A DNA stretch of 64,000 nucleotides from Dactylorhiza incarnata (GCA_033032865.1 JAWHQI010000068.1:434001-498000), one strand, 5' to 3'. Positions 33,168 through 45,900 are shown, numbered from the stretch's first letter. Program-made: numbers and translations. Notes: generated from the letters alone by a model not told the origin.

Positions 33168-35106
33168 CTAGAAAGAAGATGAGAGTAAAGATCCGGATAC
33201 CCAAGTGGTACCACCCATAGAATAAGTGGAAGTCTTAGGTACCGAGATTGCTTTAAAGTATTTTGTTTTATTTTCCTGCAAGAACTAGATGTGTGACCTA
33301 ACCTATAACAGTTTGCACACGAAATAAAGGGGGTTGAGACCCTTTTCTGGAATATTTTCTTGCTGGAAGGAATCAATTTTGTAGAGGAAAACATTTTGAA
33401 AAAGAAAATTCAGGCTTCTTCTATGATGTGCTAGCGCCGACTTTAGTGGCAAGCGCCGAGCGGTAGCCCTCACCTCGATATCCGAGCTCAAATTTTCCAG
33501 AACCGTGGCACTGGTTCCCTAAAATCAATTCCAGTGATTTTTGGCCTATTCCAAAATTTTTAATGGCCATGGTGACATCATGAACTTGTGCTTTAAGTGA
33601 TAAGTTTTCTTTCACAAGCATGCCACACCTATTTTCAAAACCTTTTTTATTATTTTTTACTTGCACAAGAGAGGCTTCTAATTTCCTTTCTAATTCCCCC
33701 TTCTCTTTTGTAAGAATTTTGGCATGGGAGAGGGCTTTAGAAAGAGAATCTTCAATATCCTTTGCCATATTAATGGAGTGATCACACTCTTGGCAAGAGA
33801 CCTTTCTTTTTTGTAAAACAATTAATTTTTTGGAAAGCTTTTGATTTTCTTTAATTAAGGATTCATTTTCCCGATTTAATAAAATACTATCTTTCCTATT
33901 TTCATCAAAAGATTTACAAGTTTCAAGAAATTTATTGAAAAGTTCATCATAAGTGGGAGGAGTTACCTCAGTGTCGCTAAGAACACTGACATCGTCGTCG
34001 TCGATTCCATGTCCCATGAGACCTATGTTTGCTTCCTCATCTTCGCTTGATGAAGACCCGCTTGAACCTTCGGAGGAGGAGGAGTCATCCCATGTTCTAG
34101 CTTTTAGCACCTTCCTTTTTTCCTTCCCTTTGTACCGTTTCTCCTTTTTCTCCTTCAAAAATTTTGGGCACTGGCTCAGAATATGCCCGGTCTTTCTACA
34201 ATGATAGCATTCCAGTGGAGGTCTTTCTTCTTCATCATCGCTCTCTTTTTCCTTCATTAAAGATGACCTTTTACATCTTCCTTCCTTTTGGAAATATTTC
34301 CGGAAGGTGTTTCTCCTTTCGGGATTTCTAATGAACTTTCAGAAGTTCTTTACCAAAAGGTTTTCTTCATCTTCATACTCATACTCTTGACACTCCTTCT
34401 TTGATTTTAGTGCCAACGCCTTCTTCTTTGGCTCCTTGTTGCATTCATCATGTTGGATCATGAGTTCTACCTCATGGGTTTTGAGATTCCCAATGAGGCT
34501 CTCAACTTAGGGCATTCTTAGATTGTGCGACTCCGAGATAGCCGTTACCTTCGGATTGAATTTTGGAGGAAGGGAACGAAGAATCTTTCGAACCAAGTCG
34601 CCGTTGTAGAAGGTCTTTCCAAGAGCTTTGGAGGCATTGACGATCATGGTGAAGCGTGTGTACACATCAACATCTTCAATTTCATCCATCCAGAACTTTT
34701 CATATTCCGACTCCAGTTGGAAAAGCTTTGAATGTTTAACCTTCGATGTACCTTCATGAGTAATTTCCAAATGATTCCAAATATCATATGGAGTAGTACA
34801 AGCGGAAATTCTATTAAATTCATTTCTATCTAACGCACAAAATAAAGCATTCATGGCCTTGGTGTTATTTTTGCATTTAAGTTTATCCCTATCTTCCCAC
34901 TTATCCTTAGGTTTTTCTAATGTTACTTCTCCAACTACATTTGTAGGAGGAGAGTATTCCTCTTCTACCATATTCCAAACCTCAATATCTAGGGTCATAT
35001 GGAAACATCTCATCCTATTTTTCCAATAATTATAATCTGACCCAGTAAATAGTGGAGGTCTACTAATTCCCTATCCCTCGGAAAAAGCGAGATCATAAGA
35101 CGTCAT
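33168..35106 (-). pseudogene. CoD gag
   Basis: The likely start is ATG at 35104-35106 (MTSYDLAFSEG), with a TAG about ten codons in, where CoE keeps the following codons. Then come the gag core (MTLDIEVWNMVEEEYSPP, ACTTPYDIWNHLEITHEGTS, LVRKILRSLPPKFNPKV), a zinc knuckle CYHCRKTGHILSQC near 34200 and a coiled coil (RENESLIKENQKLSKKL). A second knuckle CANCYRLGHTSSSC lies near 33310. Frame changes occur near 34500-34260 and 33420. Gag ends at TAG 33168-33170, the same place as the gag stop in CoE. Confidence 0.87.
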
Positions 35107-35140
35107 TATTCCTTGTTTTAAAACTGTTTGGAATAACCTA

Positions 35141-35153
35141 CCTCTGATACCAA
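35141..35153 (-). other. CoD primer-binding site
   Basis: The minus strand reads TTGGTATCAGAGG, the initiator-Met-tRNA type, directly after the 5' LTR end. The last base differs from the perfect TGGTATCAGAGC. Confidence 0.8.
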
Positions 35154-35154
35154 T

Positions 35155-36252
35155 TGTTGGATCGATAGGCGCCCTTAGAGGGGGGGGGGGGGGGGGGGGG
35201 GGGGGGGCGTGAATAAGGGAATAAAAATTCTTTTTATAATTTTATGGAAATTACTAAATTGTTTAGGAATAAATGTGAGCAAAATAACAATTTAGCAAAA
35301 CGCAATTTGCAATAATAAAATTTACGCCAAATGAAAGAAATCAAGTAAACACAAATAGAGACATGATTGTATTATATAAAAAGTGTTTACATAAATTGAT
35401 TTCAATATCGCTAGAAATCGGAGGCGTACAAGAGTAAATATCTTTTCTTTTTCTATACCGACTTGTATCCCCACAAATCGGTTGGCTTTAGCCTATCCTT
35501 CCACGGATATGTCCTCAAGCTGCTCTAGCCAATTATAACCCCGGATATGCCCTCGAGCACCCCCTAGATCTAATCTCCTAGACCTAGTCGCTAACTCACG
35601 CGATGAATTACCCCCTAAGCCGCGCAAGGACCTAGTCGCCAACACAAGGTGATTTCACTACAAAAATTCACAATAATAAAATAAAGTAAATAACAAGAAC
35701 TCTCTCTATGAGATTTCTGAAGATGAGGATAACAGATGGCTGTATCATAAGCGAGGTTGAAGCGATCGTTCTTCGGATGCAGCATGACGGCTTCCTTCTC
35801 TAGAAATCTTCTTTGGCTTTGAGTGGGAGATGAACTTTTGGCAGAGTAACATCTCTGGAATTTTGGCACAAGTAATCTCTCTGGAAGCTCTAACCAAAAC
35901 GAGAGAGAAGACATCAATTTATAGAACTAGGAGATAGTGCCAGCGGTAGCTCCTAGCGCCTGCGGTAGCATTCGTGTGGAGCAGTTACGAAACCGTCGTG
36001 GCGTGGCGTTGTGCGCACAAACTTGAGCTAGCGCCAGGTGGTAGCGCTAGCGTTGGCGGTAGCACTAGCGCCAGACGGTATCCCTAGCGCTGGCAGTAGC
36101 TCTCCTTCAGAGAATTAGATTTGAAGCTGCTAGCTACCTGTGGAGTATTTCACCTATAGTTCTTGCACACTACAAACACACGGCAAGCAAAATCAAATAC
36201 AATATTGGATTTATTATTCTCAAACAAAGGGATGTGACACACATGTCCAATA
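35155..36252 (-). repeat. CoD 5' LTR (1098 bp)
   Basis: It starts TGTTGGATCGATAGG on the plus strand and ends ATGTCCAATA; the final CA has become TA. TATA box: minus strand CTATAAA at 35918-35924. It carries a run of 28 G at 35180-35207 and GCTAGCGCC-type repeats at about 36020-36100. Confidence 0.93.
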
Positions 36253-38568
36253 ATAAAAACTCCTCCAAAAATTATACCAAAATTTACAGATCACATTATT
36301 GCTCTAAAAGTGCACTGACCAAGTTTCATGATTTTTCAATGTGTATAAAATCCACCAATTATTTTTTTTACAACTAACGTAAACATTGGGGTTATAAATG
36401 AAGTAGTATATATATATCAATCTAAAATTCATAAAAAATTATCAAAGAATGATATCATCCATATAAACTTACTGACAAAATTTCAGGGACATCCAAGGTA
36501 TTATGATTACGTAAATTCTTAATATAAGAAAGTGACCTAATTGATTATTAACTAATTTAGATGGGATAAATGTTCCAAAAAATTCCAGATAAATTATCCA
36601 GGGATTATTTCTACCCCATGAAACTCTCTACCAAGTTCTATGTCAATCCGACGACATATGACCCAATGCCCTTCAATAGGTTCAATATAAAACCCTAAGG
36701 TTTGAACTAGGGTTCTAGGGCACATCCACCCTAAACCACCCAAAAACACTTGTAGGGGTATTTTATATAACATCAAGTCAGTGGTCAAAGTTTCACAATA
36801 TTTGGATGAGGGTTGACCTCCCAAATCCATTAAGTGCACTTTTGATCTAGAATACCATAGTTTGACCATGTTTGGGTTACTCAATTACACTACCGATTCA
36901 ACCCCAAATGGGATGAAATTTTTACCAGAGTCATGTCATGCCCTAAGAATCACCCACCAAAATTTGGAGGGGTTTAGAGGTCTCTAGACCCTAAAATTAA
37001 TTCCTACATGAATTATTAAATTTCTACAAAAACTATAGCAAAAATTTATCCAAAAATTCCCATTTTTAGATATGTTGAGGGTAAAGGTAAAGCTAACCTA
37101 TGCTCAAAATTTCAAAGCCTTTGGACGCCCGAACAAGTGGGGCACTCAAATCAATCTCTGGTCAACCCTACGTATAGGTTGCACCATTTTGAGTGCTGTC
37201 GTGAAACTAGTGGGCCGGGTCGGCTCAAATCAATTTTAAATTAAAGTAGACACCAGGGGCTACAAGTTCAGTATAGATCACTTTTCCGGTAGAGGGCTCT
37301 AAGTATTTTCTATAATTATTTCTAACTACTACCTGTAAAGGGGCAGAAATAGGAATATCAAATATATTATTACATAAACTTGCACAGATCTTAAAGCGCA
37401 AACGAAGGGCATCCTTTCATCTTCTCCAATCAGCCAACGACCATGGTTGGACCGTCCTGTAGAAACTTGGGAGATGATTTCCCGGCCACCTAGATGCTCT
37501 CCCGGCCGGGCAATGCCTCTACCACTTCTGTTGAGGTGGCGGGCGGCAATGTACGGTGATTGACCGACCAAAGGCTGCCGGAATCAGGAATTTAAACGAG
37601 ATAAGAAAAGCTTGAACACAAGCTTCCGGCCATGCCGATCCAAGACCAATTGGCCCCAAATCTAGTGGCCAAAATGATGAGATCTACCCACTAAGAAATA
37701 GATGAGAGGAAAGGACCTGAATTGTGGCTTGTAGTCGTGTCGATCGCCGGTCCTCCATGGTTGGCCGAGAGCTCTTGGGTGCCATGCCGGTTGAGAAATT
37801 CTTCTAGAAAAATGGAGAAAACTCATTCCCTCCACCCATTGAGCCCTTTTATAGAACCAAAACCTAGTGGGGAGGAGATGAAGCTTGGGATTCCTCCATT
37901 AACACCATTCATGGTGAAAATTTCGGCCATCCCCAAAGGTCACCCAATTCATCACCCAAAAGTGTGGGAAAACCCTTTAATATTCTCATAATTGATGGGG
38001 GAATGAATCCCCATCAATTGGGAGGACTTTTGAACTCCCTTGGCCATGAATTTGGCCACCAAAACGAGTCCCGTCCGCCTCTCGTCGATTGAGCTACCGC
38101 CGGTGCTAGTGCTAGCGCCAGTGCTAACATCTCGACGGCGTAATGCTCGCCGATTCGGCAACTGCCAAGCGCTAGTGATACCGCCAGCGCTAGCACCTGC
38201 GCTAGAATTTTTGATGGTATTTGGCTCATCTTTGCGGTTCAGTGTTCGACTCGGCGGTTCACCTAAACCACCACTACCGCCAGCGCTAGCGCCGCATTCA
38301 ATACACCCCCTTCTTTCTATGGTTGGATAATTGGGGTGTTACGAGGGGACCCACTTACTGGGTTATACACGTCATGGTGGTGTCATGGGTCACGGTGATG
38401 CCTTAAGGCCAACCCTAGGCTTGGTAACTGGAATTCACTATCCGCAGACCATGGTGATTTTCGCTTCGAGCCTAAGCTCTTATGTTCTCTTTATGTATCC
38501 TAGGATTTTGTCACGACTTAGTCATGAGAAAACCGTCCTAAGGGTCTAGTTGTTTGGGGGATGTTACA
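36253..38568 (-). mobile_element. GyF 3' LTR (U3, promoter and start of U5)
   Basis: On the minus strand the LTR starts TGTAACATCCCCC at 38568, like GyA at 2223, after a TTTCGGGGATGAAAT tract. TATA box: minus strand CTATAAAA at 37847-37854, about 710 bp from the LTR start. Downstream is a GC-rich part (about 37330-37820), then AT-rich DNA, the same layout as the GyA LTR. CoD is inserted at 36253. Repeats of the type GCTAGCGCC occur in U3 (38111-38119, 38170-38210, 38281-38293). Short ORFs here have no support. The U5 end is uncertain. Confidence 0.75.
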
Positions 38569-38590
38569 AATTCCAATTCATAAAATAATA

Positions 38591-38606
38591 ATTTCATCCC
38601 CGAAAT
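38591..38606 (-). other. GyF polypurine-tract region
   Basis: The minus strand reads ATTTCGGGGATGAAAT between the end of GyF pol and its 3' LTR, matching the position and form of the GyA tract. Confidence 0.6.
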
Positions 38607-38665
38607 TCAGGTTAAGCCTGCGGGGTTTCTAACACAAGTGCTCGAATATAACATCCCTAGAGAAT

Positions 38666-39021
38666 TTAAATTATACCTGGCGTGAAGAGCTACGGATACC
38701 TCCGCTGCATCAGGTCTAGTGGCTCCCAAGTGTGCTCCTCCTATGGATGATACCTCCACAAGACCTTGACCAGCGGAACCCTCTTGCGCTGTAGAACTCG
38801 CATCTTAGTGTCATCTATCCGGACCGGCTACAGATGAACCGACCGGTCAGTATCTACTGGCCCATCCGCTATAGATATCTGATGCTCTAGCCGTATTAGA
38901 TCTCTCCTAAGGGAGGAGACATGGAAGACGTCGTGCAATCCCGCTAGCTCTGGCGGCAGCTCCAGTCTGTACGTTAGGGGGCTGATCTGCTCTAGGATCC
39001 TGTAAGGCGCCATATACCTAG
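38666..39021 (-). pseudogene. GyF integrase C-terminal part (pol 3' end)
   Basis: The minus strand encodes the GPY/F region (APYRILEQISPLTYRLELPPEL, HDVFHVSSLRR) and a chromodomain-like tail (LQRKRVPLVKVLW, HTWEPLDLM), closely matching GyA. In-frame stops occur at 38828, in the tail, and near its end; the frame closes at 38666. The upstream part of the gene lies 13.6 kb away at 52611, on the other side of CoS, and resumes in frame there across the duplicated 5 bases. Confidence 0.88.
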
Positions 39022-40300
39022 TGTTGGGAAATTGAACCTCAATGTCCCTTTAATTTGAAGAGGCCTCACACTCAAATACAAAGTACAAGTTGTATATGAT
39101 AAACCCTATTTGTATCTCATAAGCATGCAAGGTTTGGTTATTCCAAGACAAGGAATAGTATTGGTAACAGTCTGCCCAAAACCGCTGAGATGACATCTCT
39201 GTCTCAGTCCAGTCGCTGAGATGGAGTCTGGGCTTGCAGAGCTGCAGATAGAGGAAAACCGCTGAGACTTGTGTCTGTCCCAGCGGAACCGCTGAGAAGG
39301 AGACTGGAGCTGCCGCTGAGACTGGAAGCTGTCTCAGCTAAACCGCTGAGACTGGAAGCTGTCTCAGCCCAACCGCTGAGACAGATTCAAATGTGCTGAC
39401 GGGATCTGCTTTTGGCGCAAGCAAAAATAAAAAGGGAAAAGCCACTCCAATCTGCCCCATACTGTGTCAGGAGGATTGAAATAGCCGTTGAAGCCTACTG
39501 GAGGTATAAAAGCAAAAGCTAGGGCACAACAACAACTACTGTTCGATTGAAAAGCTTTTGCTGCAAGCCGCACTCGAGTTTTCACGTTCCAGCCAGTTGA
39601 AGTTGTTCTCTGAAGCTGGAGTTAATCTTCTGAAGGAGATTAGTTAGCTCTTCCTGTACCAACTCAAGAAGAGCAAGTTGATCTTCTACTTTGCTGAAGG
39701 AGAAGATCAAGGTGATTCAAATCTGAAGCTGCTGTCTTTCAGATCTGAAGAAGGAAATTAGAAGACCTGAGAGTAAACCTTTTGTCTTCTGTATTTATTA
39801 CAAACTCTCTTATATCTTTGTAAGGCATTGTTGCCTGTGTGAAAGGCTGTTGAGCCTGTGTGTAAAGCTGTGTTGACAGCTTGAGTGGTAGGACTTCTTG
39901 ATAGGTTTGAGGTAGGAAATCTGTGTGATTTCTGAGTGGTAGGAGTTACAGAACTCTGAGCTGTAGGGCTGTTGTGCCTGAGGTGTAGGGCTGCTGAGCC
40001 TGAGTGTAGGGCTACTGTGCCTGAGGTAGGATCACTCTTGATCTGAGAAGTTCTGAGGAACTTGTGGTGTAAGCTCAAGGAGCTGAGATTGGAGTTTGTG
40101 GCCTTGTCTAACTCCCTGTTAGAAAGGTGAAGGGGAAAGAGGACTACTCAAGACACCCTGTCTTGAGGAACCTCTATACATCCTTGTGTGCTTTCTGTGA
40201 TTGAGTTTTCTGCAGCTAGATACATTAGGATTATAGAAATAAAATAAGTAAAACCTATTCACCCCCCTCTAGGTAATTGACTACACCTGACAAACTATCA
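39022..40300 (+). repeat. CoS 5' LTR (1279 bp)
   Basis: It begins TGTTGGGAAATTGAACC and ends GACAAACTATCA. TATA box TATAAAAG at 39505-39512. U3 holds a 30-bp tandem repeat starting at 39313, 39343 and 39373. Each unit contains an inverted repeat GCTGAGAC...GTCTCAGC with an 8-nt loop, and looser copies lie upstream from about 39189. A C run (40262-40267) lies near the U5 end. Confidence 0.95.
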
Positions 40301-40302
40301 AG

Positions 40303-40313
40303 TGGTATCAGAG
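40303..40313 (+). other. CoS primer-binding site
   Basis: TGGTATCAGAG lies two bases after the 5' LTR, complementary to the 3' end of initiator Met-tRNA. Confidence 0.88.
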
Positions 40314-40381
40314 GGAGGATGATCAAAAGGACTTAACAGTCTGATCAGATCCTATACAGGAGTAGTCAAATCTGAAATCCA

Positions 40382-42931
40382 ATGGACAACAGTGGAATGA
40401 AGAAGGAGTTGGGGTCAATGAAGTTGCCCATATGCTCCAAAGAAAACTTTGGTATATGGAAGCAAAGGGTAAGGCTATTCATGGAAGCCTCAGACCCAAG
40501 GATCTTTTTGACTGTCAAAAATGGTCCTTATACCTTTGAGAATGTCTCCACTATTGACCTTACTAGAAAAGTACTTAAGGTATTTTCTGAGCTGTCCAAT
40601 GATGAGATAGCATTGTACACTATGGACAAGAGAGCCCAAAACATAATAGTAAATGCCATTGATGACACTACATTTCAGAACTTGGTACACTGCCAAACTG
40701 CCAAGAAAATGGGGGACACATTGGTTGTTTATATGGAGGGAACAGCTGAAGTGAGGGATGATAGAAAGTCACTCCTCAATCTGGAGCATGAAGCCTTTAG
40801 ACAGCTGAGCTAGGAGAATATCTCCATGTGCTATGAAAGTTTTTTTAGGATTGTAAATGAACTAAGAACCTATGGAAGAGTGTTCACATATTATGAACTC
40901 AATGACAAGTTCCTTAGATCTCTAACTAGAGATTGGGACACTAAAATATGTGCAATCAGGGAAGGTGCAAGACCTGGAGAAACCCCTACCCATACACTGT
41001 TTGGGAAACTGCTCTCATATGAGATGCAGCTTTCTGCAAGAAAGGAGGAGGATACTTCCTCCAGGGCTCACACAAGGGAGAGATCTGTTGCTCTCAAAGC
41101 TGAAAGCTCTAAGAAGAACAAGGGTAGAGTGCAGTCACCTCCAAGAAAGGCTGCTGAATCTGAGAAATCTGAGAGCTGCAATTCAGACAGCTCCTCTTCT
41201 GATGAGGAGTTTGCTGCCTTCACAAGGCAGTTCAAGAAGATGGTCAAGAGGAAACAATGGAAGAACAAACCATCCTCCTCTTCTCATCCCAAGAAGGATC
41301 ATTACAGATCTGAGAGGCAACAACCCAAAGGGGACAGTTATGACTCTAAATCTAGTAAACATGTTTCAACTAACATAATTTGCTATTGCTGTAGTAAGCC
41401 TGGACATGTCATTGTTGACTGTCCAGTCAAGAGAAAGGAAATAGGTGACAAGAAGCCTCATCACCAGAAGGAGAGGAAGGGAGAAAAATCCTTCCTAGCT
41501 AAGAAAGGCAAGAGGTGGACTGAATCTGAATCTTCATCTTCAGATTCAGATGGTGAGGAGGAAGCCTACTTGGGGTTGTTTGCTGATCAGGAGGAAGAAG
41601 ACTATCCTGCTGCCAGGATAGGAATCAGGGCCCCTCTATCACATTCAGATAGTGATGTAGAGGAGGATTAGGTCACTCTAGATGACCATGGGCTGATTGC
41701 TATAACTGAAGATGAGGACAACCACAATAATTCAGAACATGAGCAAGTATTGATACACCGCATTTCTTCTTCTTCTGATTATGAAACAGGTCAAGAATCT
41801 GAATCTCCTCCATCTGAAGTTGGAAGTGAATCAGGTCCTAAGGAGGATGTTAATCAATTGACTGATAGAAATGGTGAACTCCTGGAAGCTCTGAAAAAGA
41901 GCAAAAAGCTAGCCAAGAGGCAAGCTCAAGAAATTACTTCCCTAAAACAATCAAAATCTGAGTGCATTGAGCATGCTACCCAGCTAGCTCTAATGAGCAA
42001 GGAGATTGGCAAGCTAAGGGGAATGTCAATCATCCATGTGGGCACCATAAGCCACAAGAACAAGATCATTAAGGATCTTGAAGAAAAGCTCCTCAAGGAG
42101 AGGATGCTAGTGGCTAAGTTCTCCAAGCCCAAGACAGTGCTGCCTATTATTGACACCTTCAACTCCCATGACATGAGAGGTGTTGGTTACAACAAGGAGG
42201 CAGCTACTAGCAACACTAAGGGAAAGGTCAAGGACTCAAAAGAATCTAAGACCTCCTTTGTGAAAGTCTTGATGCCCTCAAACAAGTATGACCAAGAAAG
42301 TGTTCATGGTCACTTATTAAATGGAAGTTCTTATAACCTGAGCAAGAATGCTCACAGCTATGGAAATAGAAAGGAGTTAGTCTAGAGTGCCTTCAAAGCT
42401 CTGCATAAGGAAATTCAAATGGCCCATCATGGACCCTTTATTTTTGGAACCTCAACCCCTTCACTCAAGATAACTAAGGCTGTCAATTCTAAACATTGTT
42501 CAGCAAAGTCCATGGCAGTTGAGTGTCCTATAACCAAGCCAAAAAGCCCAGTTTCTGCTGCCATCCACACATGTTTAGCTGCCAAGCTAAAGGGTGTTGA
42601 TGTCAAACAAAAACAGGAAGCCTTGACTGATTATAGGAAGGTAAAAAGCCATGTCTTTACTGATAAGAAAAAGAAAACAATAGCTGCATCCCCTACTGAA
42701 CAGAAACAGGAAGCTTCATCTTCTAGGACTGTTCAGAAGAGGAGATATAATATATATGAGTGTTGGTACTGTGGCAAAGTAGGACACTTTGCAATTGATT
42801 GTTTGCACAACCCCAATGTGCCAAAGGCAAGGATTGAACCTCAAGCCAAACCAGCCCTTTCTAGGAATATGCCCTATGGTGTTAACCTGAACCTAGGACC
42901 CAAAATCAGTTGGGGTGCTAAGGTACAATAA
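40382..42931 (+). pseudogene. CoS gag
   Basis: A single frame from ATG 40382 to TAA 42931 (about 850 codons), interrupted by in-frame TAG codons at 40811, 41669 and 42383. The N-terminal gag core (MKLPICSKENFGIWKQRVRL, VYMEGTAEVRDDRKSLLN) is followed by a basic/serine region and a first knuckle CYCCSKPGHVIVDC near 41385. Acidic-serine blocks and a coiled-coil stretch (LMSKEIGKLRG) come next, then a second knuckle CWYCGKVGHFAIDC near 42765. The overall plan equals CoB gag. The C-terminus WGAKVQ-stop aligns with WVPKGK-stop in CoB. Confidence 0.9.
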
Positions 42932-45900
42932 GTTCTATGTTGCAGGTTAGTTCAAGTACCAGTCACAACCAAATATGGTACTTGGACAGTGGGTGCTCAA
43001 GGCACATGACAGGAACTAAGGATCTTCTAAAGGATTACCATCCAGTGAAGAATGGACCCAAAGTTATCTTTGGTGGATCTGAAAAGGGAGTCACCAAAGG
43101 ATATGGTATGATTTCAAATGGCATAGTCTCAATCACAAGGGTAGCTTATGTTGAAGGGTTGCAACACAACCTTGTAAGCATAAGCCAACTATGTGACTTA
43201 GGCTATGTCATTGAATTCCACAATGACAAGTGCTTGATCAAAAAGTCTAATGACTTGGAGACCATTCTCTCAGGCACTAGGAGTGGAAATGTTTATTGCT
43301 TAGACTTCATTTGCAATTATTCTATCTCTTCTGTGTGTCTTGTAGCTAATGAAAGTGAGTCTCTTTGTGTCCAATGGCACAAGAGACTTGCCCACATTAA
43401 CTATAAGACAATGTATAGATTATTTTCTAAAAACCTTGTTAGAAATAGTCCTAAACTAAAATGTGTTAAAAGTGGTCCCTGTCATGCTTGCCAAATGGGT
43501 AAGCAAACTAGGACCACCTTTAAAAGTATTGGCTCCAAGGATACTGAAAGGTGTTTATACCTATTGCACATGGACTTGTTTGGTCCTTTGCCAATTCAGA
43601 GCTTAGGTGGGAAGTTGTATACCTTGGTAATTGTAGATGATCATTCAAAGTATACATGGGTATTCTTCCTTAAGAAGAAGCCAGATACCTTACATGTCTT
43701 TATAAATTATGCAAGGTCATTCAGAATGATCTACTATGTACTGTGGTCAGGACTAGAACTAACCATGACACAGAATTTCAATCTGAAGCCATGACAAAAT
43801 TTTGTCAAGAATTTGGTATCACGCAAGAATTCTCCTCCCCAAGGACTCCACAGCAAAATGGTGTGGCTGAGAGGAGGAATAAGACCTTGATAGAAGCTGG
43901 GAGAACATTGCTTAGTGACTCCTCACTCCCAGAATACTTCTGGGCTGAGGCAGCCAATACAGCCTGTTATGTTCTCAATAGAGCCTCCATTAATAAGGTC
44001 CTTGGGAAAACCCCTTATGAGATTCTGAAAGGCAAACAACCTATAATTTCTTACTTTAGAATCTTTGGTTGCAAATGCTACATTCTAAATAATGGAAAAT
44101 CTCAATTAACAAAGTTTGCAGAAAATGCAATGTGGAGGTTCTTGTTGGGTATAACTCACATAGTAGAGCTTATAGAGTTTATAACAAGAAAACCCATGTT
44201 GTAGAAGAATCTATGCATGTTGTGTTTGATGAGACCAGCGTTCTTTACAAAGAATGGTCTAGCTCTTCTATTTTGATAGGAAATGAAGAAGGGTTGCATG
44301 AGCTGACTGTCCAAGACAAGCCCAGCAGCAGCAAAACACAAACAACTGCTGCAATTCCTAAAGAAGAAGAGGTACAAGATGGTGAAGTCACAGCTGAACC
44401 AGTGGAACAAACACAGCCACCAGAGGACCCTCTTCCAGCTGCTGCAAGGCACCTGAGAGATCATCCAAGAGATCTAATATTTGGAGATCATACCCAAGGC
44501 ATATTGACAAGAAGCAGAGCTCATAATGAAGCACTATTCTTGAGCTTCCTTTCTCAAATGGAGCCCAAGAAGTTTGAAGAGGCCAATCAAGATACCTTCT
44601 GGATTGAAGCCATGCAAGAAGAGCTCCTACAATTCAAGAGATGCAAAGTATGAAAGCTGGTGCCAAGACCTCAGGGACACAATGTGATTGGCCCAAAATG
44701 GGTATACAGGAACAAGCTTGATGAGAATGGTACAATCATCAAGAACAATGCCAAATTAGTTGCCAAAGGATACAGGTAAGAGGAAGGTATAGACTTTGAT
44801 CAAACCTTTGCACCAGTGGCAAGGTTGGAAGCAATTAGGCTATTCCTTGCCTATGCTGCCCACAAGGGGTTCAAAGTCTACCAGATGGATGTCAAATCAG
44901 CCTTCCTCAATGGAGACTTGAAGGAAGAGGTATATGTTGAACAACCTTCAGGTTTTGTGCATCCAACCCTAACTTCTCATGTTTACTTTCATAGGAAAGC
45001 ATTATATGGTCTCAAGCAAGCTCCAAGAGCTTGGTATGAGAGTTTGTCCAACTTTCTCCTCAAGAACAAGTTCATGAGGGGAAAGATTGATAGCATATTG
45101 TTTCTTAGGGAAACAAGGGGCAAGTGTCTCTTAGTCCAAATTTATGTTGATGACATAATCTTTGGGTCTACTGATGACAACCTCTGCAAGAGATTTGCAA
45201 ATCTAATGTAGGGGGAGTTTGAAATGAGCAGTATGGGTGAGCTCAAATATTTCCTTGGGCTCCAAGTGAAACAGTCTAATGATGGAATTTTCATCTCCCA
45301 GACCAAGTACACTAAGGAGCTCATCAAGAAATTTGGGAAGGAATCAGCCTCCACCATGAAAACACCCATGGGGTCTAATGTATCATTAGACAAGGATGAA
45401 AAGGGAAAGGCCTTTGATGAGTCCATGTACAGATGTATCATTGGATCCCTATTGTACTTGACTGTTAGTAGGCCAGACATTATGTATTCTACATGTGTTT
45501 GTGCTAGGTATCAAGCCTGTCCTAAGGAATCTCACTACACCTCTGTGAAGAGGATTTTGAGATACCTTAAGGGCAGCTTGCATCTTGGCCTGTGGTACCT
45601 TAAGAACAATGACTTTGAACTAGCAGGCTTTTCAGATGCAGATTTTGCAGGTTGCAAAGAAGACAGGAAGAGTACAAGTGGTACTTGTCAATTCCTAGGG
45701 AGAAGATTGATATCTTGGAGCAGCAAGAAACAAACCAGTGTGGCAATATCCACAGCTGAGTCTGAATACATTACTACAGGTAGATGTTGTGCACAACTCC
45801 TTTGGACACAACATCAGTTGGAGGATTACAACCTCAAGGTAAGGGAATCTCCTTTGTATTGTGATTCATCCAGTGCAATCTCTATTGCTAAAAATCCTGT

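Larger units (their letters stand above)
27343..36252 (-). mobile_element. CoD: complete SIRE-like Ty1/copia element
   Basis: The element is 8910 bp with LTRs at both ends, a primer site at 35141-35153, a polypurine tract at 28419-28433, gag and pol. An exact target duplication ATAAA (27338-27342 and 36253-36257) is present. The order on the minus strand is 5' LTR, gag, pol, a 1.7-kb non-coding spacer, 3' LTR. It is inserted in gypsy LTR DNA and is closely related to CoE. Confidence 0.95.
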
